Origin: Paramecium tetraurelia | Lineage: Eukaryota; Ciliophora; Oligohymenophorea; Peniculida; Parameciidae | Direction: 5' to 3' | Assembly (NCBI RefSeq): GCF_000165425.1 | Contig: NW_001798970.1 | Span: 178,173-242,172, forward strand | DNA: 64,000 nucleotides | Part shown: piece after piece, positions 25,113 through 36,689 of the stretch | Numbering within the stretch: position 1 is the stretch's first letter | Layout: every line of letters begins with the position of its first letter | The notes under the pieces: model-generated | What the model was told of the DNA's origin: nothing | Seen by the model: the letters and a program-made list of their open reading frames with translations, nothing else | Databases searched by the model: none | Made by a program: the position numbers and the translations under genes

Positions 25113-27586
25113 TCATTTAATATATTTCTTAATCAAAACTTGTAGTTACTCTATTCTAACTGGTTTTATGATGTAATCCTTCATTCCACTTTCTAATGCT
25201 TTGCTTAAATTATCTTCTGTATCGTATGCCGAACACATAATGATATTTAATTTGTTATCAATTTATAGTAATTAGGTTGATGTTTGATATCCATTTAACA
25301 CTGGCATTTCAATATCCATAAAGATTATTTTGTATTATGCTTTCTATTAGAGATTCCGTTTCTTAATTTAATTTATAGCCTGATAGCCATCATAAACAGT
25401 GTCACTTTCATAACCAAGGTTTTTAATCAGTAACTTCAAAGAAATCAGATTAAAAACTACATCATCGCAAATTAGTATCTACGACATTGCTTCACTTTAA
25501 ATCAGTCTATTAGAGAAGAAGGTTTGAGTCAAAAAAGGAACCTGGTGTTGCTCCTATTAGTTATTTTCAATATCAAATTATTCTGACGAAATGATGTGGT
25601 CGATTTTAATGGAAGAAATCTTTGGTCCTAAGGAATAAGAAGTTATTTAGTTAAAAATTCTGAAACTCACTTTTGTAAACTACCCTTCCTTGCTTCTGAT
25701 CTTGAAATATGATTTTTTAGAATAAGCCAATTCATTGCTCATCCTACTTCCTATTGTGAATCCCAATCCTACATATTTGGTTGTGAAGTTCTTTAACTAA
25801 TGATATACATCATCAGCGACAGAAGTATGGATAATATTATTAATGGCATCCAATTCTGATTTGGCTATTCCTCTACCTGTATCATGGACTATAAATTTGA
25901 TAAAATTATCTTTGATTATTCCTGAGCTTTTTTGTTTACTTTTAGCTGTAATACAAATTGCATCATTTTCTCTGGTAAATTTGAGAGAATTATTAATTAA
26001 ATTAACTAAGAGCTACAATATCCTTTCAGGATCATTGTATATTATAATATTTTCAAGAGAGTCAAAAATTGAAAAGATCAGTTTTATTCCTTTTGTTGAA
26101 CAGATTTCCAAATAGTATTCTTCCAATTATTTGAATACATCTTAAATAAGGAAATCACAGATATTTATTTGAAATGTTCCAAGACCGAATGAAGCATAAT
26201 CTAAAATATCATTGATTTGATGCATCAGTAATTTATTTGAAACTATGGCAGGATTTAAATAGTTTTTTATAAGTTGACTAGAAATGGATTAAGTTTTCAA
26301 TGCTTGTAGTAAGGTTAAGGAGCAATTGAGCGGTGTTCTCAATTCATGAGAGAATGAATTAAAATGTAAAGTCTAGAACTTTTGTTTTTGAATATATTGT
26401 TATAGTCTTTCGTTTTCAGTCACATCCTAGACTAAAATCAAATATCCGCCTTGATTTAATATATTAGCAATTTTACAAAATTACAACTCAATAATCTTTT
26501 CTATGTTATTGGTTGTAAGATTGACTTTCAATTTGTCGGCTTTAATGAAAGTTCTTTGATCTAAACTATAATAGTATACAAAAGGTACGGATTAATTATT
26601 TGGGAATCAGCAAATAAGGATAGGAGTAGCTGTCTAAATTCAGAAATAGTGAATTAGCTCTTTTTTTATTTATTTGATAAAAATTAAGAGTCCAGTCTTT
26701 TTTCACTCTTGGATTAGAATCGTTTGAGATTTTATTCAGCAGAGGCAATTAAACTTTCTATCATTTTGCTATCAGCCTTTTGTAAGAGATGCTTCTATGA
26801 GGCTCTGGTCTTGATTTCTTTTTGTTAACTGTTCAAATTTTAATCCTATTCAATTCCTCTATTAATTTAGTACTAAATTTACTGTATAATTATTTTCTGC
26901 AATTAAAACATGGCCAATTCTTATGATTACGTCTACAATAATTTCTGAGCCTTCTCATTCAAGTATTAGATGTCAAGGTTCTATCCAAAGTAGATGATAC
27001 CTTGCCGAATATGGTTGAGGATGTAGATTAATTCATCTTTAGTAATTAAATCTATTTTCCTATTAGATGATGTATTTACTGCAGGAATAGTAGAATATGA
27101 ATGGAATACTTCGTTGGAGTTTTGGTGTTTATGGAGTAATTATTAAGAATTCAGAGATGTTTTTATAACTATGATGATAATAAAAATTAATGTTGTGATG
27201 GTGTATTAATGAATTAAAGTGTTTTGGAATTGTATTTCAATCATACAATATAAGTAAGTTATGTATTAGAGATACTTCAGCTACTGGTTTTGGTGTTCGT
27301 AATACAATAATAGTAGGTATTTATAAAGGTTAAATGGATTTAGAGATGTGAAGGTTTGTCTGATTTCAAAAGCCATTTGCATTTGATACAGGAGTTGGAG
27401 CAAGATAGTGAGTAAGGATAGCTTTACTTTTTTATAAATTGCAAATGATAAGAGAATGCTCGATAAAGCTATAAAGCATCTTATTCCTGACAATATGTAG
27501 TTGACATCCGAGAGTGGATTCAAAAGGTTTAAAGTAGCATCTGTTCCAATAACCAGATTTATAGATAAGGCAATCCAAATATTCAT
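25113..27586 (-). CDS. Membrane hybrid histidine kinase with PAS and receiver domains
   Basis: ATG 27586 (MNIWIALSINLVIG) to TGA 25113, roughly 800 residues with a few short introns. The order is: about five N-terminal hydrophobic helices; a PAS-like segment (LNHIRQGIIYFGQNLDIQYLNEKA); H-box FSHELRTPLN with the phospho-accepting His; N-box NLINNSLKFT; G1 HDTGRGIA; G2 GLGFTIG; and a C-terminal receiver with ICDD, phospho-Asp in FMDIEMP, and Lys in IIKPVRIE. Such kinases autophosphorylate on His and pass phosphate to the receiver Asp in cis. Several are known in ciliates, with poorly known ligands. All catalytic residues are present. The stop codon is separated from the convergent TGS1-like stop by only two bases. 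Confidence 0.9.
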
Positions 27587-27629
27587 GAATTTTTTAATAC
27601 GGAAAATATATCACATTAATTAATTAACA

Positions 27630-28199
27630 ATGGAAACAAAAACATGGATTTTAATATTGAGATGGGTCAATATTGTAGCTGCGTAAAAAGTAGTATTACT
27701 AAATTAGAGTAGTAATCGGAGCCATGGGAATCTATCAATTAGTTACATTTTAGATGTTTTCCGATTTCCATTTCTATGAAATCTGGAGTATATTCACACC
27801 AATCTATTCATTGTAAACTATTTCACCGAATAATCTAGGATCTTTTGTGGTCTCTTATTGGCAATCGAATTTAAGAAAGATTTCATAGCAGAGTAATTTC
27901 AATTCATGATGACTTGTTTTGGAAGAGGAATTTTTTACATATTGTATATTTTACAATATTATACAAAATAGTTTAGGATCAGTGGTATCGTATTCACCAA
28001 CAGGATCGTCATCATAATAAGTGTAAATTATCACATAGAATATAGAGCTGGGTGGATTTGGGGATTGACTTTGTGGTTAGTGGGAATATTTTATGTGGTT
28101 ATTCATTTTGTTGGACCAAAGAGTGCGACTGCGGGATTAAGAGATGTATTAGTGTTCCTTTGATTTTAGGCTGTAAGTGCAGAATATGGAACTGCTTGA
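27630..28199 (+). CDS. COPI-associated/TVP15-like four-helix membrane protein
   Basis: ATG 27630 (METKTWILILRW) with introns of 25 nt (near 27666) and 26 nt (near 27813), and a third of 18 or 24 nt near 28150, to TGA 28197-28199. Either third intron keeps the frame (about 165 residues). Four hydrophobic segments are visible: VVIGAMGIYQLVTF, IFTPIYSLIFCGLLLAIEF, GRGIFYILYIL and WIWGLTLWLVGIFYVVIHF. The conserved F-x-F-M-x-x-x-x-GRG-x-F-Y signature of the COPI-associated/Tvp15 family is present. Members are Golgi membrane proteins found with vesicle coats; the precise role is unclear. Standard-code ORFs at 28052-28406 are in other frames. The tail past the last helix is the least certain part. 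Confidence 0.7.
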
Positions 28200-28331
28200 A
28201 CAATATTAAGGATATCTATATATATGTGGGGGGCAGAGGTTTATATTTATGTAAACTCTCTTGAAAAGTTATTCATAATTGTGGGTAAATCAGATAAAAT
28301 ATGGATTCAGACAGTATTCTACTTATTATAT

Positions 28332-29523
28332 ATGCTATGTGTGTCAATACGCAGCAAAACAAATAGCAGACATCAATATTATGCTACTAAGCCTTTGCAA
28401 TATTAGAAATTTTATGAGATGAAAAAAAAATATGATTTCAAGAATGATGATTTGACATTCCCCATCAATATACCACTTAAACAAAGGTACTCGCAAACAA
28501 AATTATATCAAGATATGCATATCGACCATAAAGACAATTCAATAAAGCCACCCCATAAAATGATTATCTTAATACAGAAGTTATGAGTGGCAATGAAATC
28601 CTCTTATACTTTGAATAATTAGACAACTTGAGAATCAATGAGATCTTGAATGGTCTTGAGAGATTGCATAAATACAATAAAGGATGTATGACTAAGTTCA
28701 TGATTAGAATTCAATCTTGCTGAACATCCTTGGGTTAAAGCTGCCTTAGACAAAGTATTTGAAGAACACAATCATCTTACCAAAATTCAATTTATACAAT
28801 TACTCAATATCTACAGTAATTATGGCATTGAAACACCAGAGGTTTGGGCAAAGTTTTAAGAAAGAATGATTAAGTAATGTGTGAATCATATTTCAAAGAC
28901 TATTACCCAATATTCCAGCTAAATTGTTTGGTGAATGTGTTAGACTATTCATGGAAAAGTCAGAAAGATCAACTGATGAATTCAAAAAAGAATTGAGTCT
29001 TGTTATCCCTGTTCATTTAACTAAAATGTCTCCATAGGCAATTGCAACAGCATTCGAAATGGTTTACAAACACAATCTGATGACTGAATACTTATTCTTT
29101 GATCATTTACACTTAATTTTGAGAAACAGATTCAAATGGTTCATAAAGGGAAAAGCTTGTCCACTCATGTTGAGACTCCTAAGAGAAGCTAACTTTGAAG
29201 TATTTATTACACATTATTAATAGACATGTGAATTTTTATGGCCTGAAGTGTACAAACAACTTGAGGCAGAATTAGATAGAATTCCAAATGATTAATGTGC
29301 ACCAATCAGAAATGAGCTAGTCAAAATTGGTGAGGCATTTCCCAGTCATTCACAATATAATAATATTATTATAGCCAAAAAGATAGGTGCTAGAGCTACT
29401 TGGGAAGCGACACTTGGAGGATAAGCTAGAAAATTAAGTTTAGTGGAAATTGTTAAAAATGATATCCTATATTACAAGGAGAAATAGAAGCTATAGAGAA
29501 GTCAAAGCTAACAGAGTCCTTGA
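28332..29523 (+). CDS. Uncharacterised protein, possibly mitochondrial
   Basis: ATG 28332 (MLCVSIRSKTNSRHQYY) to TGA 29521-29523; introns of 26 nt (near 28486), 22 nt (near 28686) and 25 nt (near 28875) leave 372 residues. The first 45 residues are basic, rich in Arg, Ser, Tyr and Lys and poor in acid, like a mitochondrial presequence. The rest is predicted helical, built of repeated ~35-residue units (for example VKAALDKVFEEHNHLTKIQFIQLLNIYS), reminiscent of the helical repeats of organellar RNA-binding proteins seen in alveolates. I cannot assign a family. An apparent 4-nt ATGA overlap at 28583 vanishes once the 26-nt intron is removed, which shows this is one gene. Confidence 0.72.
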
Positions 29524-29781
29524 TATATAATTATGAAATTGTAAAATATACAATTATTTACAAAAACTAAAATATTTATTTAATTGTACTTAATTATAAA
29601 ATGTGTATTATCATTTTAAAAAATACTGAATTATAAAGAAACTATTATGCTCTTTCAAATAATTAAGTTATTTTTACTAAATAGAACTAAAAATTCCATT
29701 GATTAAACTTTATTTACACTATTCAAATAAAACGAGAAATGATTAATCACCATAAATTAACTTAAAATCTTTTAAGTATTA

Positions 29782-31310
29782 ATGTCTAAATTAGAACTTG
29801 AAAAAACCCTAGAGCTTTCAGATTTGACTCATGCATTTATTTATAAAGATTTGATTAGACCATCAATTGCTAATGCCTTTTGTTACACACTTCAGCAAAT
29901 GCCTGTTGCTTTCACCATTTATTTTTTGGAACAAACCTAAAATCAATTGCATGTTGCAACATTTGGAGTTGGAACTATTTTCTATTAAGCTTTCGGGTTC
30001 AGTGCTATGAATGGATTAGCTAGCGTATTAATTTAATTCAGCATAGGGTTTACAAGCTTTGGCTTCTTAGGCAATAGGTGCATAAAAATTTTAATTTTGT
30101 GGTAAATTGTATTATCAATCGATTTTCATTGCCTGTATTTTAATTATACCAATATCCATAATACTATATTCATCAGAAGACATAATGCTGTTTATGAAAA
30201 TGTATTGATATCTTAATTCTAGTGATTCAGAATTGGCTGAAGCAACTGGACTCCTAAATAAAGGCATGATCTCAGTCATATTACTTGAAGGCATATTTGC
30301 ATAGACCAAAGCCTTTCTAAATGCTTAGAACCTTTATCAGTATTATATGTGACATAAATTTAGCCTTTCCGTGTACACTCACTTTGCATCTTGCTTCTTA
30401 TCTCTGATATTTAATTACTTCTTTATTTCAATTTTAGAAATGCAACTAATGGGAGGTATTATTGCTAGAAATCTCCTTGAGCTCTCCAATAATTTGATTA
30501 TAATCTATCTCATAAAGGTATTAAATAAATGTAATTTCAAAGAAATTCGATTGTTGCAAACAAACACTAATCAAATTTGACTGGTCCTTATTAGATGGTA
30601 CATTCAAATTCTTCAAAACTGCCTTGCCAATCGGATGTATATTTTGGTATGAAAGCATTTGTTTTGAACTATTCTAAATCCAGGTGAACTATCTAGCCTC
30701 TTTGCTACTGAGCTTAAATGTCTTAATGTACACTGTAGCATTGATTGCTTATTAATTCAGTTATGGAATATCCATAGCTGCAACTACTTTTGCTGGAAAT
30801 GCAATGGGAGCAAAGTCAGTCAAACTGGCTAAGTAATACACTATTGGATCCTTTGTTTTATTTGGAGGATTTCAAATTTTATGTCTGGCATTAATTATTT
30901 GTTACCAACAAGAAATTGTTTAATTTTTGACTTCAGAAGTTGAAATGGAAGTACTATTCATAAAGTTTTTGCCTGTTTTACTAATCTAAATTGTGACTGA
31001 TGGGGTTTAAGCCTTAGTTTCCGGCATTGTAAAAGTTATAGGAAAAGAGCACTTTGCCTCTAAATCTATGATGTTTTGTTACATTGTTTTTGGATAACCA
31101 ACTGCTTACTTATTGACTTATGTTTGGGACTTTGAATTAGCAGGAGTTTGGTGGGGAATGATTGTTGCAGCTTCTACATATTCTTTATTATAAATATATA
31201 TTATGTTGAAAAGTGATTGGCATCATTTATCAAATGAAATCAATGATAAAATACATTCTATGGGTGCGCATCATGCTGACACAGAATTATAACTATTAGA
31301 AAAAGCTTGA
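29782..31310 (+). CDS. MATE-family multidrug and toxin extrusion transporter
   Basis: ATG 29782 (MSKLELEKTLELSD) to TGA 31308-31310. Four introns (22, 21, 24 and 25 nt, near 30028, 30201, 30340 and 30517) leave 478 residues. About twelve membrane helices are present in two halves. The first half has GLQALASQAIGAQKF, equivalent to the MATE motif with its conserved A-x-Q-x-x-G-A; the second has AATTFAGNAMGAKSVKLAKQY and later FGQPTAYLLTYVWDFELAGVWWG. MATE proteins export organic cations and drugs in exchange for H+ or Na+ at plasma or vacuolar membranes. Length and topology fit the family well. The substrate cannot be read from sequence. Confidence 0.93.
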
Positions 31311-31730
31311 TATAATTAATATATATATATAATTATTATTTAATATGTCCACATAAATTGGTGGCTTACTTATTTTATATTAAACCTAACTTTTAATAAT
31401 AAAATTGCATGCTAAATGTCGTTCTTTTTAAAAGTATTATTTATCTATTTGCTATATGAATTTATTGAGGTTTTCATTATTATGTATTAAATTTTGAAAC
31501 ATTATTAATAAACTGCAAATAATTATAGAAATCAGACAAAAGCAGTTAGAAATTCTCTTAAATACAATAAGATATCATTTTAAAGATAAGCATTCTTTGC
31601 TCCAAATTGAAAATCAAACACAATAAATTGATTAATAACTTAGGTTAAATTAGATATTTAAATTGTGAATATTCTCAGGCAGTCTCAATTGCGATTTTAT
31701 ATTAAATTTATAATATTATTGTATTACACT
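31311..31730. other. AT-rich intergenic region
   Basis: Spacer between the MATE gene and a small basic protein gene on the same strand. No ORF worth reporting. Confidence 0.55.
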
Positions 31731-32310
31731 ATGTAATAGCTGCATCCTAAATTTAGAGCCACATCTGTTCAAGAACAGGGAGAGCAAAGATCAAAATTCC
31801 CAAATATTTAGACTCCTACATTTGCTGATTGGAAAATCCCTAGTGATTCTAGAGCTCATCCAAAAATAAGCAGAAGAAACCCTTTATTCAAATTTGGGCT
31901 GATTCCACCTAAAAAAGCAACAACACCTTCTTCGTAAACTCATCACATAACTCATGATTTTCGTGGACTCAAATCTGAAGAGCAAAGTTAGAGGATTAAA
32001 GAAATTATTGTTGAAGATAGAGTGAGTACAACAGAAACAAATAATCTTCATTAATTTGAATCTGAAAAAAAATACTTTCAACTCAGAAACAGATCCATTA
32101 GTGGACCTAAACACTCAAATTAATTGGTAAGTGATTTTAATTATTAATCATTAGTTAATCGAATGTAAATAATTATTTGATAATTAGAAGAAGGCTTTTG
32201 AGGAAATATTAAAACAGAATAGTCTTTACAATAAGTATTCTAAAGTAATCGACAAAGAATAAAATGTAACAAATTAGAAAATAATGCAAATTTTTAACTT
32301 ATATAAATGA
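31731..32310 (+). CDS. Small basic uncharacterised protein
   Basis: ATG 31731 (MQQLHPKFRATSVQEQ) to TGA 32308-32310 with one 28-nt intron near 32131, 183 residues. The first two thirds are basic and rich in Pro, Ser and Arg (TPTFADWKIPSDSR, FGLIPPKKATTPSS), then comes a charged helical C-terminus. No known domain. The antisense ORF at 31884-32114 is a shadow. Composition suggests a cytoskeletal or nucleic-acid-associated protein, but there is no direct evidence. Confidence 0.62.
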
Positions 32311-32379
32311 TTATATATATAACTTAATTGTTAAGAAACAATTCAAACATTTATCAAATAGACTCATTATTTAAACAAC

Positions 32380-32816
32380 TCATTCCTTTTTTGAACTATC
32401 AATAATTTTTAATTTTGGCTTTAATTCATTCAAATACTTATCCTCCAATTCTTTTTAATACGGTGCCTTCGTGATAAATCTTCTATAGAGGGAGTATCCG
32501 TAAATAGCCACTCCTGGAATTCCGAATATCCCAGTTAATTAGCAATATCGTTAGAATTTTAATGATGCTCCCTTACTAGATTTGAATTCTTGCATCAGCC
32601 TTTACTTTTTGATATTAATCATTACCTATAAGCCATAAATGTTGAAGGCATTAACACAAATGCTGTACCTGCCTCAAGAAGGAAAGTGTATTTGTAATGA
32701 TTGAAATACTATTGTTCTTCAATAGTGAATTCTTTATTATCTTTTTTTCTTTGATACAAAAACTAGAATAAAGGGGATTCTGATTAATATTGATACTCCA
32801 ATAAAAAATCGTCCAT
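32380..32816 (-). CDS. Small protein with two membrane helices
   Basis: ATG 32816 (MDDFLLEYQYQSESP) to TGA 32380 with one 26-nt intron near 32622, 136 residues. Two hydrophobic segments, FLLEAGTAFVLMPSTFMAY and LTGIFGIPGVAIYGYSLY, are separated by a polar loop, and a lysine-rich tail follows. This looks like a small organelle membrane protein, for example of the mitochondrial inner membrane, but I recognise no family. Confidence 0.65.
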
Positions 32817-33214
32817 CTTATATCTCTAAATAAAAATAATTAAATAATCTAATTTTATAATTCCTATAATCAATCTAATTAATCGAATTAATCATAATTC
32901 AATGAAATACTAATATATCTCTTTTATGAAATATCACAAATACTAAGCAGTATCTTAGATCGTCCAAAATTGATGCATTAATAAGTTTATATCATTTATA
33001 TATCGATTCGACGTGTGTTATTGTTTATGATTGTTGTAATATATGAATAATGACATCATAAAATTAATATTCATTTGTATAGACTTAATTCATGCTTTAA
33101 TCTATGATGTATGAGGAAATTGATTGTTTTATAAATCATTGTTATCGCCAGATACTTGAAAAGAGGTGTTAATGTATAGATTATAAAATTTAAGTTATAA
33201 ATGTATATAATTAA

Positions 33215-33839
33215 TCAGTAGAGGCTTTGAGTGAACAAGCCTGGCTTTTAATATTCTAAGTCGATTGCCTTCCTCGATTTATTGTATTTACCGTAATATT
33301 CCATGCAAGTAAAAGTAAATCTTTTATTTAATATAAGGAGAGTACCTGATGCAATTTCCAAACTTAGCAGTTCGTAAATACTCTTTAGAGATTCCAGTTT
33401 TCGTGAGATCATCAGCATAGACGAAAATATCTGAACCATCTGAGTCCATCACTATGAATCCATAGTTTTTATTCTCATCAAAGAACTTCAAGAAGCCAGC
33501 ACTTCTATTTTTCTTTGGTTGATCAAGTGCTAAGTCCTGTAGGAGTTGCGTTACGCTGACTTAAGGGTCTTAAATAAAGCGATTGCATTCCTATATGATC
33601 TGATCACCATCAATATTGCTTTCCTCTATCAATTATTGTTTATACTAGAATATTAATGATTAATTCGATACTTAATTTCTTGGATAAGAAGAACTCTTCT
33701 TAATTAAGGGGGGTTTGTGCATTTGATCCAATTTGAAAGTGTCATAGTCAAGGTCATTTTCGCTAATGTTTGTTGAGAAATCCTTGTATTCAGATCTCGA
33801 GGGCGACAACTACAAATCAATCAACTTCACAGGGAACAT
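33215..33839 (-). CDS. Cold-shock-domain RNA-binding protein
   Basis: ATG 33839 (MFPVKLIDLQLSPSRSEY) to TGA 33215 with one 25-nt intron near 33340, 199 residues. After a ~105-residue polar N-terminus comes a cold-shock domain: AGFLKFFDENKNYGFIV (RNP1-like K-x-Y-G-F-I) then GSDIFVYADDL (RNP2-like D-I-F-V). It continues GISKEYLRTAKFGN and CIRFTFTCMEYYGKYNKSRKAIDLE. CSD proteins bind single-stranded RNA or DNA and act in translation and RNA stability. The motif is clear; the aromatic residues that stack on bases (F, F, Y) are kept. The N-terminal region is probably disordered. Confidence 0.87.
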
Positions 33840-34172
33840 TAATAGACAAATAATTAAAATATTTATAAATAATTTTATTTTCTAAATCCTTGTACATATA
33901 TATATTGATATAATTATAAAAAAGATCTTTTCAATAGATCATCATCAATTTTAAGGAACAATATATCGAATGTTTTCGAAATCCATAAGTAAAGTAACTT
34001 TATAGTCATGATATATAAAAGAATCTTAAAAATTCATTTATTTTGCAGAAATCCTATCAAAGATTAACTATTAGCATATGAATTATAAACTGAGGTTCTA
34101 ACGATAGAATAATAGTTCTCTTATTGCACTAAATAAGCATAGATATTTTTTCTTTTTTCTTATACCTTTTTT

Positions 34173-35011
34173 ATGATACACTTATTATTCTTAGTTAGTA
34201 GCCTACTTCTGTTTAAATCATCCTCTATAAGTGATTATAAAATTATATAAGTTTTACTCAGATTAATCTCATCTCAAAGGAACAAAAACTAAAAAATACA
34301 AATAGGGATGATAATAAAACAGTATTATTTTTATTTACTTAGATTATTGGTAGCCATAATTGTAAAATCTTTAAATTTAGTCATTTTGTTAATATTATAT
34401 CGCATAATGATAATAAGCAAAGTTATTATTAGTAATTTAGAATAAACATCAATTTAAGAAATTTAATAGCTATCAAATAATCAAAATTTAATAGAGTCGC
34501 CAATTCATTTTGAAGATTAACTTTAGGAATTTAATAAATTAAATAATACTGAATTTAATGTGTAATGTTCTTATTTCTATAAATTATTTTAATTGATAGA
34601 TTTTATCCATTGTAATCCAATAGTATTTGTGGATGTTTAATGAAATTCATCATTAACAATATGCTTATCTAAGCTTCTTAATAAAGCTAATCTTAGGATA
34701 AAAGAAATAAAGATGTGCTTTTATATCAATAGTCTAAATTATATCAACATCCAATATAAGATTTAATTAATTGTCATATTGTTTGCTTTAAACTTTAATA
34801 AAAAGTATCTTTGAATAACTAATTTCTTTATTCTATTTATAACATTCTAAGACAAAATAGTGCAATCTCTTCAAGATCTGAATTAATTATTCATAAAAAA
34901 TTAAAAATTTATATTTTTGTGAAAATTCCTAGGTTATCAAATTTAGAAAATATAACTAGCTGTTCATGTAAAACATTCTATTGTTCTACAATTTTCATTT
35001 AATTTGATTGA
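34173..35011 (+). CDS. Doubtful secreted-protein-like ORF
   Basis: ATG 34173 opens a frame with a good signal-peptide-like start (MIHLLFLVSSLLLFKSSS) that runs 156 codons to TGA 34641. If a 38-nt GTAATG...GATAG segment (about 34567-34604) is an intron, the reading continues to TGA 35009-35011 and totals 266 residues, but 38 nt is longer than any other intron here. The region is more AT-rich than the firm genes and the product matches nothing I know. A chance ORF or decayed gene is as likely as a real one. Confidence 0.25.
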
Positions 35012-35494
35012 TTTATTTGCAAAATCTTGAATTAAAATTTTAATTCTTTGATAAATTTTCTTTCTCCAGATTTTCCTATCAATTTTGAAATTTCTTTTTT
35101 ATAATTCAGATTTCTTTTCTTCAACAATAGAATACCAACTTCGAATTGTTGCAATATATATTTGATATCTTTTATTATCAAACTGCTTAAACATTGAGTT
35201 GATATAGGATTCTTAATGGTTGAATAATCTGGGATTATTGAAAGGATTTAAATAAATAATGTTAGGGATCGAATTTGGCATGTTTGTTACTTATATCAAC
35301 TATATTGGATTTTAATAATAAAGGATGTAGAAATCATTAGAATAAGACAATAATGAGTTTTACAAATTTATTTGGTTAATGTCTATTTAAGAATTTCTGC
35401 TGATAAAGGAATTCATAAATTCAATTAGGCTCATGTTTGCAAGTAGTTTGACATAGATTGATAAATATTTATATATTTTAAATATATACCCAAT
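35012..35494. other. AT-rich region, nothing firm
   Basis: Continuation of the AT-rich stretch up to the next gene. Reading frames here are interrupted by TGA and show no recognisable motif. Confidence 0.5.
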
Positions 35495-36689
35495 ATGCAA
35501 AACCAATTCCAATAGTTCCTCACTATTATGGCCTCAAGAGAAGAAGTTATCTTTATGATTCGAATCTTAACTCACTAAACTCTTGAAGATGGAAGAAATC
35601 TCAGGGAATATTAATATGAAATCATGAGAGGAGAGAGGAAAAGAGAAGAACTAGAAAATTAAGTGTATGAATAGTGTTTTATAGGGATTGATAGTTATGC
35701 GGCTATAGATGAATCTACGGACAGAAAAGCATTCCTTCCCAAAGTAGTGTAGAAGTTTAACAAACTACTAACCTATTATTCCAATAAAACAAAGGTAATC
35801 TACATTCAATTTATAAGATCTACTTCCCTAAATAAGGATAATAAATCGGATAGGAGAACATGAGTCAACCAAATCTAAGGAATGTTATAATGCGCATGTA
35901 ACATGAGAGCTTAGTTACCATCCTTAAATACTTAGCTAGCTAGTAGAAAATGAGAATGAAGCTAGAACTCAATCGGGCATAGTATATGGAAAAGTAATAT
36001 ATAAAAGGCTATGCATTATTCTAGAGAAGAGAGGTGTAATCGTAATGAGAAGTTCTTTTCCGAACCTCTGCTCACCGGAAACTTTGGTATGAATTACATC
36101 AACAAATTACATCAGAAATATTATTTCTTTGCATCATAACGCAATTGGAAGAATGTTTATGATGTTCTCATATTGGATGACAATACAAAATAGATGTACT
36201 TATAAGGAGCAGGTTAATTTGGATATTAATATAGGCTTCAAGAGTGTGATTGCCAGCATTAATAAATAAAAGAAGACTACTGATGCCCCTTAGGTATATA
36301 TCCCCATAGAAACAACTCAAGAAATCATTACTACCAGATATGAGAAGTTGCTCAAGGATCTCATGGATATGAATCATCATGTTTCAAAATCTATCATGAA
36401 ATACAATGAATTGCATCAACGCAGAAAAAAGAATAAGGAGTCATAAAATAGGATCAAAATAACTACAACCAGACACTCATAATAGGTTCAGATGCTTAAT
36501 TTAAGTGACTTTGGTAAATTTTCTGCTCCATCATCCAGATATAGTAGAACACGATAACTCAAAACACAGTTGTCATGCATGCAGTCACCATCTGAACCTC
36601 ACTTTAGATAACATGAGTTTCTTTTAAGTTTACGCCAACCTGTTAATTCAGGTCGTCTGATTAATAAATACATTAATTAAAATTCATGA
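35495..36689 (+). CDS. Uncharacterised protein, helical and basic
   Basis: ATG 35495 (MQNQFQQFLTIMASREE) to TGA 36687-36689; introns of 23 nt (near 35793), 31 nt (near 35994) and 22 nt (near 36211) leave 372 residues. Most of the protein is predicted helical and charged, followed by a Ser/Arg/Gln-rich tail (SSRYSRTRQLKTQLS). No domain recognised. Its stop codon overlaps the start codon of the following ENTH gene in the sequence ATGA. Confidence 0.7.

Noticed and set aside
28052-28406. Cys-rich + ORF (MDLGIDFV...CWTKECDC) as a small secreted protein
   Set aside because: It is in a different frame from the fourth transmembrane helix of the COPI-associated-like gene, which fits the family far better.
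28583-28586. ATGA overlap suggesting two overlapping genes
   Set aside because: A 26-nt GTACTC...TCAAG intron near 28486 joins the two frames into one gene whose coding length divides by three.
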